NCBI GenBank assembly: GCA_013398955.1
Contig: VWPU01011634.1
Coordinates: forward strand, 225,214-289,213
Reading direction: 5' to 3'
Length of the DNA: 64,000 nucleotides
Origin: Callaeas wilsoni
Taxonomy: Eukaryota; Chordata; Aves; Passeriformes; Callaeidae
In this document: piece after piece, positions 53,876 through 64,000 of the stretch
Numbering within the stretch: position 1 is the stretch's first letter
Layout of the letters: each line of letters begins with the position of its first letter
Notes under the pieces: model-generated
Seen by the model: the letters and a program-made list of their open reading frames with translations, nothing else
The model's database searches: none
Told to the model about the DNA's origin: nothing
Made by a program: the position numbers and the translations under genes

Positions 53876-54668
53876 AAAGGAACCTGAGCCACAATATTTA
53901 ATTTCAAGAATCAAGCTGAGTGTAAGGCAGCCATTTCTTTGGTGATTTTGCTTATTTGACAAACAGATTTTACTTCTTTCTTAATTAATATAAGGATTAA
54001 CCTACAATGGCTACTAGTTAGAACCTCTTGACTATAAAGTAGCTGCAATGTCATGCTCACTGTGCACTCTTTGCATACATACTTATGAATCTAAAATTCT
54101 TGCCATTTAGAAAAGTTCTTCAGATTTGGCAGGTGTTTTAAAAATGCATTTAATTTCATCAGTCATGGTCATGTCAGCTCTGCTTCCTTGTCATCACCTA
54201 ACCATAAACACAAAAGTCATATACCTCATACAGAGTGGGACTTGGATGGCCGTTCTATTCTGAGCTATAAATTTAACATTACAACTTTTCAAAAAGAAAA
54301 ATATCCATAAAAGCACACTTAAAATACCGAGTAAATTCAATTTTATATATATTTTTCTTTAAATGTGTCACTCCACACGCACTTGAAAAGAAACTCAAAC
54401 ACGTTACATAACTTCACCAGTCTCAATATTGCCTTTGCAGTCTTCATCAGCATCTACAGTTTCCAAGTACAAATGCAAGATTTCCCAAACATTCTCACTA
54501 AGAAAATTTAATTCCTCAGAGGTATTATGTTTACATTGTCCATTCCACCTGGAAAGCAGTCAGAAATACTGCTGATGGCTGGCGCTATAAAGGAAAACAA
54601 AAGGTAAAGGATTTCTGTTATGCATTAAATTTTGAGTTCTATTTTGTGAAGATAAAAACTACAATTTC

Positions 54669-54695
54669 GGGAAGGAAGGAAGGAAGGAAGGAAGG
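54669..54695. repeat. GGAA tetranucleotide microsatellite, 6 units
   Basis: Six perfect GGAA units are flanked by G-rich edges. It is an ordinary short microsatellite, although GGAA arrays can bind ETS-family factors. Confidence 0.9.
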
Positions 54696-54852
54696 CACTG
54701 AATATCTTAAGTCCACACATTATTTTCTGATATTTTTCATCTTTTGATCATATATTGTCATCTTTAGCTTGCAGCAGCTGTTCACTCTTAAAGAACATAT
54801 TGAATAGACAAATATTTCTGCTTTTTTTTTCCTTGTTTGAGGCAATCAATCA

Positions 54853-54880
54853 AGAAGCTTCATTTGAGAAGCTTCATTTG
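54853..54880. repeat. Perfect two-copy tandem duplication, 14 bp unit
   Basis: AGAAGCTTCATTTG occurs twice head-to-tail without mismatch, which indicates slippage. Each unit contains the palindrome GAAGCTTC. Confidence 0.85.
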
Positions 54881-54964
54881 TGTTTGAGTTACCTAACAGT
54901 AATCTTGGAGAGTTCTTTCACAGCAGTAAAGGTGGAACATTCACCAAATCATTAGATATGTACC

Positions 54965-55371
54965 TGTCTGGTTTTAGCCTGGACAACGTTAATTTTTTGC
55001 AGTAGTTGGGAGGGGGTGTGGCTGAATGGGCACGGCCAGGGTCCAGATGTTATTCTGTACCTCCTTCTATCATTGCAGGTGTGGGAGGGAAGGGACTCTG
55101 GCTTCCACAGGGAAGGGCGCTCCTTCTGGGTGGAACGGTCTGGGATTATTTTATTTTATGTGTTAATTCTTTCTTTGCCTTATACCCCTTGTTATTAATA
55201 TTGTTGCTGTTACTCTTCTTTTTCTTATGTCACTGCTATTTCAAGTAAACTTTTCTTATCTCAACCCCTGATCCCTGCTTTTTGTGTCTTCCATTGGAGT
55301 GGAAAGGGGAGTGACAGGTGGTCTTTTTAGTGGGAGTGCTAAACTGGAGAATATCATTCCTAACCATGACG
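54965..55371 (+). mobile_element. Solo LTR of an avian endogenous retrovirus
   Basis: The left end, TGTCTGGTTTTAGCCTGG then 'gttaattttttgcagtagt', matches the start of a common bird ERV LTR type. The right end has 'cttatctcaaccc', a 'ggggagtgac' block and a terminal 'aaccatgac', matching the 3' part of the same type. No gag, pol or env sequence lies on either side. It is therefore a solo LTR left by LTR-LTR recombination, about 407 bp long. Flanking bases GTACC and GTATT could be a decayed 5-bp target duplication (3 of 5 identical). The ERV class (K- or L-like) is not certain. Confidence 0.8.
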
Positions 55372-58300
55372 GTATTGCACACACTTTATGAAGTTTGTAA
55401 TGAGTAAGACTTTTGAAAATATAACTTGCCTTGTTATTGAAGATTCTATTATTATTTTATGTAGAACTGAACAACACATAAATTGGTTTTCATTTAAAAA
55501 ATAGTTATTCCTTTAAATTAGAAGTAAAAAACAAGTCAAAAACAGACCACTTGGCATTTCAGACTCATTTGTTATTTTATTTCCGTAATGTTTGTTGATT
55601 ATGATAATTGATCACTCAAAAATTTCAAAGATATAATTAATTGGTAAAAGTAAGTTAGTTGCCTTTTATGTGAAATATTTTAATTAACAAAGAGTATTTA
55701 AATAAATTACCATAATATTGAAGGTCACACAAATATTAGCTGCAGTTGTGCTCGCTGTTGCATAGATACATATTTCTATATAAAGACAGAAGGAATAAAA
55801 TTAATTTTATTAAAATGAGAATAATATATTTCTTAATTTGGAGTTTCACTTCAAGCATCTTATTCTCCTTGGCCTTTTAGTTAAGATTAAACCTAATGTC
55901 AGTTTAATACTATATATGGCAGTGTAATTTAATCTACTTTGTACTTTGGCAAAGCTAGAGCAACAACTTCATTTGGTCTTTTCTTTCTTCAAATGCTGTA
56001 ACTTTTTCTTCTGTAAAATCAAGTAAATGTGACAGGAAAATGACATACCAAAAATTAACTAATACAATGACTGCTGAAATGTACTGTACACAATAGTACT
56101 ACCACAGATCTTTTTCCTGCCACCATTTTCTTATTACAATTTGTAGGAATTCACCCAGTGCTTTCTTGGGCATCTGGTAATAAAGTATCTTCAGGCAGGG
56201 TAAGGAGAGAACTTTGAATTTGCAATTTCCCTGGAGGTAACCAAGTAGTTACTGTTGGCAGCTGGAAAGATGTAAGGAGGATTACTTTCTTTTTAGCTGT
56301 GTATTGAAATGAAAACATAGTTGTTACAGTAGTTTGCAAGAATCTGAACCATCAAGTTAAGTACTTTTTTAGAAATATTTCTTTCAAGAAATTTAGGAAA
56401 AGCATTAGTTTTAGGATTCCTAAATCAAAATGTCAAAATTGTGTATAGTAAAAGCAAAAGACTAGAGATCTTTTTTGTCTAACATCTTTTCTATACATAT
56501 TAAATATTAGACTTTCAAATCAAGATTAAATTCAATTTCAACTGAAGTTGTGACCTTCTGTAGCTAAAGAAAAAAGTGTTAGGTTGATGACAAGATTAAT
56601 GATATTTACATGGCAAATGACAGAACTAAAGCTAGAGTACTGATTAAAGATAATTAGTCAGTGTAATGCCATTTTGAACCTATGTAAAATTTTATAAAAT
56701 CAACAAATAGTCAGAATTTGGATATGTTCTGAATTCATAAGCAGGAAGGACATATTTGCAAAGGTACTGTCATTTGTACTTATTTGTTTTCTTATGAAGA
56801 TCATTTTTTCTTCTTCTACTTCAGAAGTTCCTGAGTGTTGTTATGAATTCTGTTATAGTTCTGGAAAAAAAATATTTATGAAAATCACCTTGCATAATAT
56901 ATCCCCCTGAAAAAGCAAATCAAACTGTTCAACAACTCTAGAACAAATGAAACAACATTTTACATGCATTAGTAACTTGTCTTTGATTGAATTTCCTATT
57001 CAAGGGACAAGGTCTGATTGAAACTTTTTTCATGGTATCTGTGCTAGTTTTTTGCTAGGGTGTCTGAAAACTTTTCTTCAGACAGGAAATTGACATGGTC
57101 TGCCTAATCTTGGCCACGTATTACCAAAAATTAATAAGAACATCATTACCTCTGACTCTATAATCATCCTGCTAAAAAATGTAGAAAATCCTTCATTAAG
57201 TTCAAAAGGACTCCTTCATAGAAAAAGTGAGTTTGTCTTTGCGTAGTTTCGACAAGAAGTCAGGTTACAAAATAATGAGGAATTTTCAAAAGTACTTTCT
57301 GCTCTAATTTGATCATTTCCTTACAGAAATCAAAGGGAATTAACACATACCTAAACACACAAAGGCTTTGTAGCTGTGACAATGAAAGTATATAACAGTA
57401 TCAGAATATGTAGCGAGAAAGTATTTTAATTGGCAAACCATTTGTGTTGGAAAAAGACACCTTTTCAGCCACATTAGCCTTTCTGTGAAACACCTCCCTG
57501 GCTGCACTTGCCAAGAGATAAATAATGTAAAAAGAGAAGGTGCCACTAGCCATTCATACTTCGTGGTCAGTTTCTGTGTCACTTAAATGTGTGCAAAATC
57601 TGTCACTCATACAAAGGGGATTAATGGAAATCCTAGCTCTGTTAGTCTTTCAGTCAAAGAGTTTCACAGTTGTTCTAAAGGTTTTGGACTAACGTGTTTC
57701 AAAAACAAGAGTTTTACATATTATGAAGTAGAAATCCGCAGCCTAAGGAGTGAACACTTCTTTGGAGGTAAACTGAATTCTCACCTGGCTCATTGCACAC
57801 ATCACCCTGATCTTTCAAATTCCTTATAATGCCATAAATGACACATTTAACTGTTTCTGATCAAGAAAAAGAAAACATACCGTAAACCTTCACTGAATAG
57901 ACAATCCCAGGCTATAAAAATGATAAAAGAAGGCAGAGTATTAAAACTAAACTATTAAATTTCGTTAATCTTCTACAAATCAGATAGGCTTAACAGCAAG
58001 AAAAGAAAGAAATTCAGTCCTTAAAACAAAACGAAGCCCTAAATAATGTATACTTTGGAGTAAGTCTGTTTTGTACAGATGCCAAATAGAATTTACTCAG
58101 ACTACAGAAACACCAACACAAACATTTAATGGAAGAAAATTCAGTGCATTGTTAGCTCATTAGTCTCACAGGAAATTAACAACTCTAGTAACTCTATAAT
58201 TAGAAATGGGAATTTGTGAACATCTTTGTTAACCTTATATTAATTTACAAAATGAGACATTAGAAGAAAATATAGAGAAAACTTTTCTCCCCAAAAATAC

Positions 58301-59279
58301 TTTGTTTAGCAGACAAGATAAATTGCATCTGTAAAAAAACAAAAGGATCTGTCTCTCACTTATAAAAGGCAGAGCTACAAACCAAAACCCATTATTAACC
58401 ATTAAGTCAGAACTAGTAAATCATGTAAATTACTACCTTCACATGAAACATTTCACTTTCAGTGGGGTTAAACCAATAAAACAATACCTTGCTAGGCTGG
58501 GGAGAAAATGTATATTCTGTTTTCAATTTTCACAGTAATAAGAGATTAGATAGGAAAACATATCTTCATATCAGGAGATATCTCACTGCAGCTGTACCTT
58601 TCAAAATCTCTTTAAAGCAGGCTTCCTTGATCTCTGTGAGGAACAGAGACCTGAGGAGAATGGCATAGCTAAAGGGGCTTGATCTTTCAAGCTCTCTAAG
58701 CCTTGCTGCAAGAAGTGCAAAAAGTCAAATAATCACTACTGAAAACTTCAGACAGATTGAAATCTATTTTTTCATACTAGTAAGCAATTAGATGTCATGT
58801 TAGAGGCAGTGTTGGCTCCTGTTTGAGAAAACATTTGAGTTTCTGATGAGTTTGAAGTCAGTGGGGCTTAAGTGTGCCCAGCAGGATCTCCCTGAACAGA
58901 GACAGACCCTTAATGAAACAATGATTCTCAGTAAAAGAAGATTCACAATCTGGTCTTATTGCTTACTAATTTTGTAGAGTAAGAAACTTGCATAAACTGT
59001 GGGAAACTAGGACATTATTTATCATACAAATATTCGTCTGGTAAATTTTTAAAAACTGAAGAGAAAAAAATACCTTTTATGGTAGAGGGATAGATATAAT
59101 CTAAACTACATACACTTACAGGGCTTACAGTGACTGTACATATATAGGAGCCATTTTTAGAGATTTTAGCCATTTCTACTGTCAACAGCGAGATGTGTTC
59201 TTGATTGTGTTGCAGAAAATGGGAGTAAGGGCAGCTGTGCTGTGCAGTCTCTGAAAGAAATGCTTTCAAAGTTTCTGTT
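55372..59279. other. AT-rich non-coding DNA, nothing firmly recognised
   Basis: No exon, RNA gene or clear mobile element is visible. A possible repeat fragment lies at 58848-58890 (listed). An LTR-start-like word at 57040 was judged too short to call. Confidence 0.55.
58848..58890. repeat. Possible ancient amniote repeat fragment
   Basis: 'gaagtcagtggggcttaagt' followed by 'gtgcccagcaggatc' resembles the 'gaagtcaatggggcttaag' core of another old interspersed repeat known in sauropsids. It is about 40 bp, so tentative. Confidence 0.35.
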
Positions 59280-59830
59280 GAAAGGGCTGTTTCTCAAAGG
59301 CAGCTGCTCAATGCCTCATGATGTATTCAAGGCACAGCCTCGTTGCTTGGCCCATCACCCTGCTGCACCAGCTCCTCTCAGCTCACTTCACCTGGGTAGA
59401 TTGTGACAAGAGTAACAAAGCGCTGCCCTCCAGCTTCCTACAGAAAGCTCAGCGATGCTTTCCCTGCCTCCTAAGCTGTACCACTGCAGAGCCAAGCTCC
59501 TGGTTATACATTGTATTTGCTCAGAGCATCAGGTACTAGCTGTCTGTTTACCTTTATTTCATTCCTCCCTGCTGCAATTTCTTTTTACGACTAAGCGGCT
59601 CCTGTATGAGAAGTGCCTTGCTACTGCTCAGAATTTCAATGCGGTGCCTGAGATCTTTCTTCCCTTACGAGTCTCAAAGGATGATATTAATATCCCCCTA
59701 ATTTCAGATGCCTTTTCATTTGCTAAAAGTACGCCCGGCAAATTGCAATTTTATTGGTAAATGAAAACATTTATCATCAAGACCTATTGAAAGGTGTCCA
59801 CAACATTCATTTGCTGCAGTCACTTGACTT
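59280..59830. promoter_or_regulatory. Strong candidate conserved non-coding element
   Basis: About 550 bp of high-complexity, less AT-rich DNA retains CpGs in several places (TTACGACTAAGCGGC, ATGCGGTGCC, CTTACGAGTC, GTACGCCCGG). It also has homeodomain-like AATATTAAT/TTAATATC cores. A 101-codon frame spans 59455-59760, but its product has no recognised domain and lacks obvious splice boundaries. I therefore favour a regulatory element over an exon. The density of intact CpGs and lack of low-complexity runs are typical of ultraconserved vertebrate enhancers. Conservation itself is inferred, not shown. Confidence 0.4.
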
Positions 59831-59920
59831 AGCACCCTGTGGTACCTCCACTAGATTTACATAAGATTAAGTCTAGTCTCCACTCTTAAAATGCATGCTT
59901 TTATTCAGGCCGCAAGTATT

Positions 59921-59970
59921 CTGGTACTTGCTTTGCAGAGACAGTGTCGTTTCTGCAAAGCAAGTACCAG
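59921..59970. ncRNA. Near-perfect 22-bp hairpin, possible miRNA-like or fold-back element
   Basis: Arms at 59921-59942 and 59949-59970 are complementary over 22 bp with a single G:T wobble, separated by a 6-base loop (AGTGTC). The outer 19 bp pair perfectly. Pairing extends weakly by one or two bases outside. An inverted repeat this long is not expected by chance in 64 kb. The stem is shorter and the loop smaller than in a typical pre-miRNA of 60 bp or more. A fold-back MITE relic, a cruciform-forming regulatory palindrome or a replication-born inversion duplication are equally possible. I do not recognise either arm as a known miRNA. Confidence 0.4.
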
Positions 59971-62814
59971 AGGTTAAAATATTTACCCTGAGATTTCCAA
60001 AATATCAGTAATCTCTATCCTGTTACCTGATAATTCATCTGTCACTTTTTGTTGTGTCCAGAATGGTACTACCTTGACAAATATTTATGTTTTTTAAACA
60101 CACTAATTCCAAATGTTTCAAAATAAAAAGTATCACATTAAATTAGAACAGCAGAAACTAGAAATCTATAACTCATTATAAATAAAGTTTGAAACACATA
60201 GTTTTGCTGTGTTTTTAATTATTTGTGATGCTTGCAGTTCTCTTTTCTAAAATATCTTCAAGATTTGCTCTAAGGAAGGTTTTTTTTATTTTCATCAGAA
60301 GGATTGAATCCTTTAGATCTGTTTTCCATTGTCTGATTGTATTGCTAGTACAACTCAAGCAATTAGAATGCAAAGATTGCAAAAGTTCAAAAAAGAAAAT
60401 GGTTTCCATGGATTTAGCACGTTTATGATTAAAATAGGCACTGAAAGGTTATAAAGGAACTTTTAATTAGATATCAAATTTAGTCTGTATAAACTGTGTT
60501 TACGTAGGTTTTGCTATATTGACCACCTACCACATACAGATGTACTACAGTTTGCCTCATTTCTCACACAACTTTATGTGCAAATTTTGCTACAGTTTGA
60601 ATAAACTTAAACAAAACTTGAAACAGTAAAATTTGATTTATTTTGAAATACCCATGCAACTGATTTCGCAGGGCTCCATCCCTTGTTTGGAGAAGAGCTG
60701 AGTGCTGTTTAGAATAATTTGGGCAGTAACCAAACCGCATACACAGATTGAGACAGTGGAGCTTTAAATGCTAAATAAGTCTTACATTTAGCAAATTCAC
60801 ACTCTTCTAAGAGGAATTATTCTCCAGGATGCAGTTCAGAACCTCTCTGATGAAAAAAAAAGTGTTGTGACATTCAGAAAAGGATCACACTGTGCCTTTA
60901 AAATTTCCTAGCTCTTTCAGGCTTTTACAGAGGAGGTTCAGGCAAGTCTGGTTTATTTTTTTCAGCAAGGGACTAAGAAGATTCTCCCAGATCCTTTCTG
61001 CATCAAGAAATAGCACTGGAGCTTTTGTTGAGACTTCAAATCACTAGATTGAAGTGCCTGAACTTTCCAGAATCTGAAGCAAATAACCAATTTCCGTAGC
61101 TATTTTTCTGCAGCGCTTTGTAATTTCTTCAGAATGCCATGACAATCTACTATGGTAGTTTATTGTATCTCTCAAGGGAAAACTGAAACCTGGAGTTTCA
61201 TCAGAGAAAACAAAAATTAGCAGGGAGCATTCTATCTGGAACTACACAGGGGGCACAAAAAAAGAATGAGATTATTTTCTCACACAAATCTAAGATTTTA
61301 GAGGAATCTGCCCTACACTCTGCTCTCTCCATTGGCTGCTGCTTTTCATCTTTATTTTTCCTAGAAATCCTGTTGCTACTCTCCAGATAGAGAGCCTTTA
61401 TTTATGGGGATACAAAAATAATGGAACTCATATCTCTGGGAACAAAGTTGCAGGAAGAATTAAAAATCACTAAACATATCAAGTAGTAGCAGGACTCAGT
61501 TATAATGATAATCCTTTCTCTAGAGTCCACAGTAGTGAGAATAGCTGTTGCAGTGTCTTAGAGCAAACGAGATTTTCAGACTTCCAAAATGAGTGCTTTA
61601 TTTTTCATTATCAAGATTTTCCTCTTATTTTTCTGCAGTATCCTGAGTGTATATTTCAAAAATTTCACAGTTTTGTTATTCAGCACTTATTCTGGCAAAA
61701 CTACCATGGCTTGGCCATTCATTTCAAAAATATATTATTGTGTAATTTGTGAGAACTCAGAGGAATCACGCTCAACAGTCAGAGGCATCTGTTTGGAACA
61801 GGTGTTACAGAAAGTTATAATCCTACCTTGATTAAAACTGTTGGGTTTTTTTACCACCACCCTCCAGTTATGCATGACAAATATCCAAATGATAAAACGT
61901 ATAGAGTCAGAAGTAACAATCTGAGGTATTGTCAGGAGAAACATCAAGAATAACTTCAAACTTGTGAGCCAAAAGAATTTGCTTTTCAGGGAGTAAGATT
62001 TTCACAAAATCTTCCTCTACTCATGGATTTGCTGGAAAGTGCATGTTTGTTTCTAACAGCTCAGTTTCACTGCTCATATCCAAAACAGCTTTCACGTGAA
62101 GAAAAAATTTGAATATAAAATAAAAATTACTTTAATCAATATTGAACACATTGTAACAGTTGAGGGAGATTAAAGCATAGTTTAATGCAGTCTAAAGCCT
62201 TTATTCTTCTATCAACGATACAAGCAATAAAACCACCAAGATCAAATATGTAGCTAAAGCTTGAATGTTCTGATCTTCCCCCAGTCTTAAGGGGACTAGA
62301 TGCACTGGCCATCTCATTTGGTATTGGTTTGGACCAACTTAAGCCTTCATAAAGGAAACTGATTTTAAGAAAATTCAGTGGTTTCATTCAGTAAAATCAA
62401 ATATCTTTCAAAAGCTTCACTGTATTGTCAGAAAGCAAAGTTTGATCTGTGGGCTCCCTGCCATTGAAGATGTAGGGGCAACAGATTTCATGACAACTGA
62501 TATATAATGCACAGTCTTAGGGGGTTTTTTGTTTGTAAGTTAGATTAGCAGGGGTAGAGAAACATGTTACCCACAGAAATAGGACTCTGCTTCAGTCCGC
62601 ACCCTCCAGCATTGCAGCCAAAAGCAATGAAATAAAGACTCGAAGCTTTAGCAGCTGTAGGCACCCATGAGCAAGGTCTGCAGGGAGAAACCGTAACAGC
62701 AGCACATGATGGATATGGCAAAAAGTGACTCTGTTAAGGGGCACTGAGGCACCCACCTAATGGCCTGAGATGGAGCCCGGAGAGACACTCCTGGGGAGAT
62801 TCTGGTTGGTCACA
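59971..62814. other. Non-coding DNA with a possibly constrained segment
   Basis: No gene or mobile element is recognised up to about 62814. The part from about 60640 to 61400 is more complex than its surroundings, with few low-complexity runs. It includes ATTCTCCAGG and CAGCGC words and several TTTAAA/TTTAT cores. It may extend the putative regulatory cluster to its left. Confidence 0.4.
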
Positions 62815-63013
62815 AGAGGGAAATTTTTCACTAAGACAACAGGCAGCCATTGGAATAATCTCCCAAGGGAGTGATGAGTTCCCCAACATTGGACACTTTT
62901 AAGATTCATCCAGACAGGATGCTGGACCATCTTGTCTAGACCATCCTTTTAGGAAGAAAGTCCGGAACAAAGGATCCTAGAGGTTCCTTTCAACCTGATA
63001 TTTTGTGATTATT
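62815..63013 (+). mobile_element. CR1 LINE 3'-end fragment, plus strand
   Basis: Sense-strand CR1 tail landmarks appear in order: 'gggaaatttttcacta', 'cattggaataatctcccaag', 'ccccaacattggacac', 'gatgctggaccatcttgtct', 'gatcctagaggttccttt', 'caacctgatattttgtgatt'. The element may extend left as far as about 62600, where the sequence is still less AT-rich but I cannot align it. It is truncated and moderately diverged. Confidence 0.92.
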
Positions 63014-63290
63014 AGATAGTGAAAGTAAAATAAAGACAAGTTTGCTTCACACATGATCTATCTTTACTTTATAAAGATTACTGTATTAAGTATGAGGGAA
63101 CAACTTGGTTTTTTACTGAAAAACTGCATTTTCCAACTCAATTGCAGGAAAAAAACAGTGTTAAAAGAGGACAGCAATTGCTATTTCCATTCTCAGAAAA
63201 GAATGAACAGGTAAAACTGGATAGTACAAATAAAATTGCAAAAGTCAGCAAGATTAATGCACTTTAATACATTTTACAGTTTTACAGCAC
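63014..63290. other. AT-rich spacer between two CR1 tails
   Basis: There is no feature. The spacer separates a plus-strand and a minus-strand CR1 end, so the two elements have their 3' ends facing each other across about 280 bp. Confidence 0.6.
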
Positions 63291-63360
63291 TTCACAGGAT
63301 CACAGAATCAACTAGACTGGAAAAGACCTTTGAGATCATCAAGTCCCATCTAGACCTTCA
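63291..63360 (-). mobile_element. CR1 LINE 3'-end fragment, minus strand
   Basis: TTCACAGGATCACAGAATCA is followed by 'actagactggaaaagacctt' and 'gagatcatcaagtccca'. This is the reverse-complemented 3' tail of the CR1 subtype with an 'aactaggttggaaaagacct' block that is common in many neoavian genomes. The 5' extent is uncertain because the match fades after about 70 bp. Confidence 0.88.
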
Positions 63361-64000
63361 GCTATGGTGCTGGAGTTCTGTAGAGCTGCAGCTCGTCCCT
63401 GAACCAACCGCATTGACTAACTTGTGTTAGTTTTTCAGCAAAGCAGACAAGGCTCAGGTGGATTATGGCCTGGTTTTCAATGGTTCCAAGGACTTGTAGT
63501 TCCAACTGAAATAATGAGAATTGAACTGTCTTTATGAGCAAAAAGAGACCAGAAGTTGAATCACTGTTTGTGTCACCTGTCCATAATAGTAGCAAAGACA
63601 GAGAAGAACCCACCCAATCCCCTCAGTCAGGCAAAAGTTAGACAAAACTGAGTATAAAGTGTACTGAGTATAAAGTGAGGGAGGATCATGAAGCAGTGGG
63701 GATGTTCTCCCAAGATAAGGTTCTTGACAATCAATATTTGACCTATATTTGTAGATTTGACTCTGAGACCTATGATTACATACTCTTGGCAGATTTTCAT
63801 TTTAATTACATTTATTTATTTATTTTAGAGGTTAACAGCTTTTTTGGCACTGCACACAGTAGTGATCCAGATGGTCATCTGTTGTAAGGTCAAGCAAAAT
63901 AAACAAAAGGACTTTCATGTATTCCTTCCATGAAAGCTAAATGGTTCCAGTACTATTTTTTCTATTTTGATATATTAAAAAACAAAATTTTATATATATA
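63361..64000. other. Non-coding DNA with a small tandem duplication
   Basis: No gene is seen. A 16-bp unit (ACTGAGTATAAAGTG plus one base) is tandemly repeated at 63647-63662 and 63663-63678, followed by AT-rich sequence to the window edge. Confidence 0.6.
63647..63678. repeat. Two-copy tandem duplication, 16 bp unit
   Basis: Two head-to-tail copies of ACTGAGTATAAAGTG differ only in the final base of the unit. This is a slippage product. Confidence 0.8.

Larger units (their letters stand above)
36571..54964. other. Unique-looking AT-rich non-coding DNA
   Basis: About 18 kb have no recognisable CR1 or LTR and no supported exon. The stretch contains several more complex patches, listed separately as candidate conserved elements, and one old palindromic repeat. 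It also holds an extreme AT block (45670-45960), a GGAA tract, and a 200-codon frame with a single stop at 38656-39255. The low density of young repeats over this length fits a gene desert or a large intron. Confidence 0.55.

Noticed and set aside
1..64000. Prokaryotic or phage systems, CRISPR arrays, tRNA or rRNA genes
   Set aside because: No regularly spaced direct repeats, operon-like gene packing, cloverleaf sequences or rRNA motifs were seen. The repeats are avian, so such systems are not expected.

Overview
The window looks like nuclear DNA from a bird. It is AT-rich, non-coding and repeat-poor. The best evidence is a set of CR1 LINE fragments with typical avian 3' ends. These carry TCATAGAAT- or TCACAGAATC-type terminal repeats next to a 'gttggaa..gacct' block and lie in both orientations. 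A solo long terminal repeat (LTR) of an avian endogenous retrovirus type is also present. The LTR type and one CR1 subtype suggest a neoavian bird rather than a chicken-like one, but that is inference. There is no operon, ribosome binding site, CRISPR array, phage module or other prokaryotic content.

Layout. Positions 1-10330 are AT-rich unique-looking DNA with small tandem duplications and one GC-rich islet (about 775-985). Positions 10331-11405 hold a 1.1 kb CR1 on the minus strand with a readable reverse transcriptase segment. Positions 11406-24339 are mostly featureless, with remnants of an old palindromic amniote repeat and simple repeats. Positions 24340-24950 hold what I read as a very old CR1-like LINE relic on the minus strand, with endonuclease-like and RT-like motifs. 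Short CR1 tails follow at 25853-25928 (minus) and 27815-27919 (plus). A long decayed CR1 lies at 34811-36570 (minus), running from an endonuclease motif through the RT to the 3' end. Positions 36571-54964 are unique-looking DNA with several candidate conserved non-coding blocks. A solo LTR is at 54965-55371. The stretch 59280-59830 looks like a strongly constrained non-coding element. It is followed at 59921-59970 by a near-perfect 22-bp-arm hairpin. Two further CR1 tails lie at 62815-63013 (plus) and 63291-63360 (minus).

No protein-coding exon can be supported. The longest open frames (about 130 codons) are what chance allows in 64 kb of stop-rich DNA, and none except the LINE RT fragments resembles a family I recognise. 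The window is best read as a gene desert or the interior of a very large intron. Its functional content, if any, is likely regulatory. I found no convincing undescribed multi-gene system. The most unusual objects are the hairpin at 59921-59970 and its candidate regulatory neighbour.
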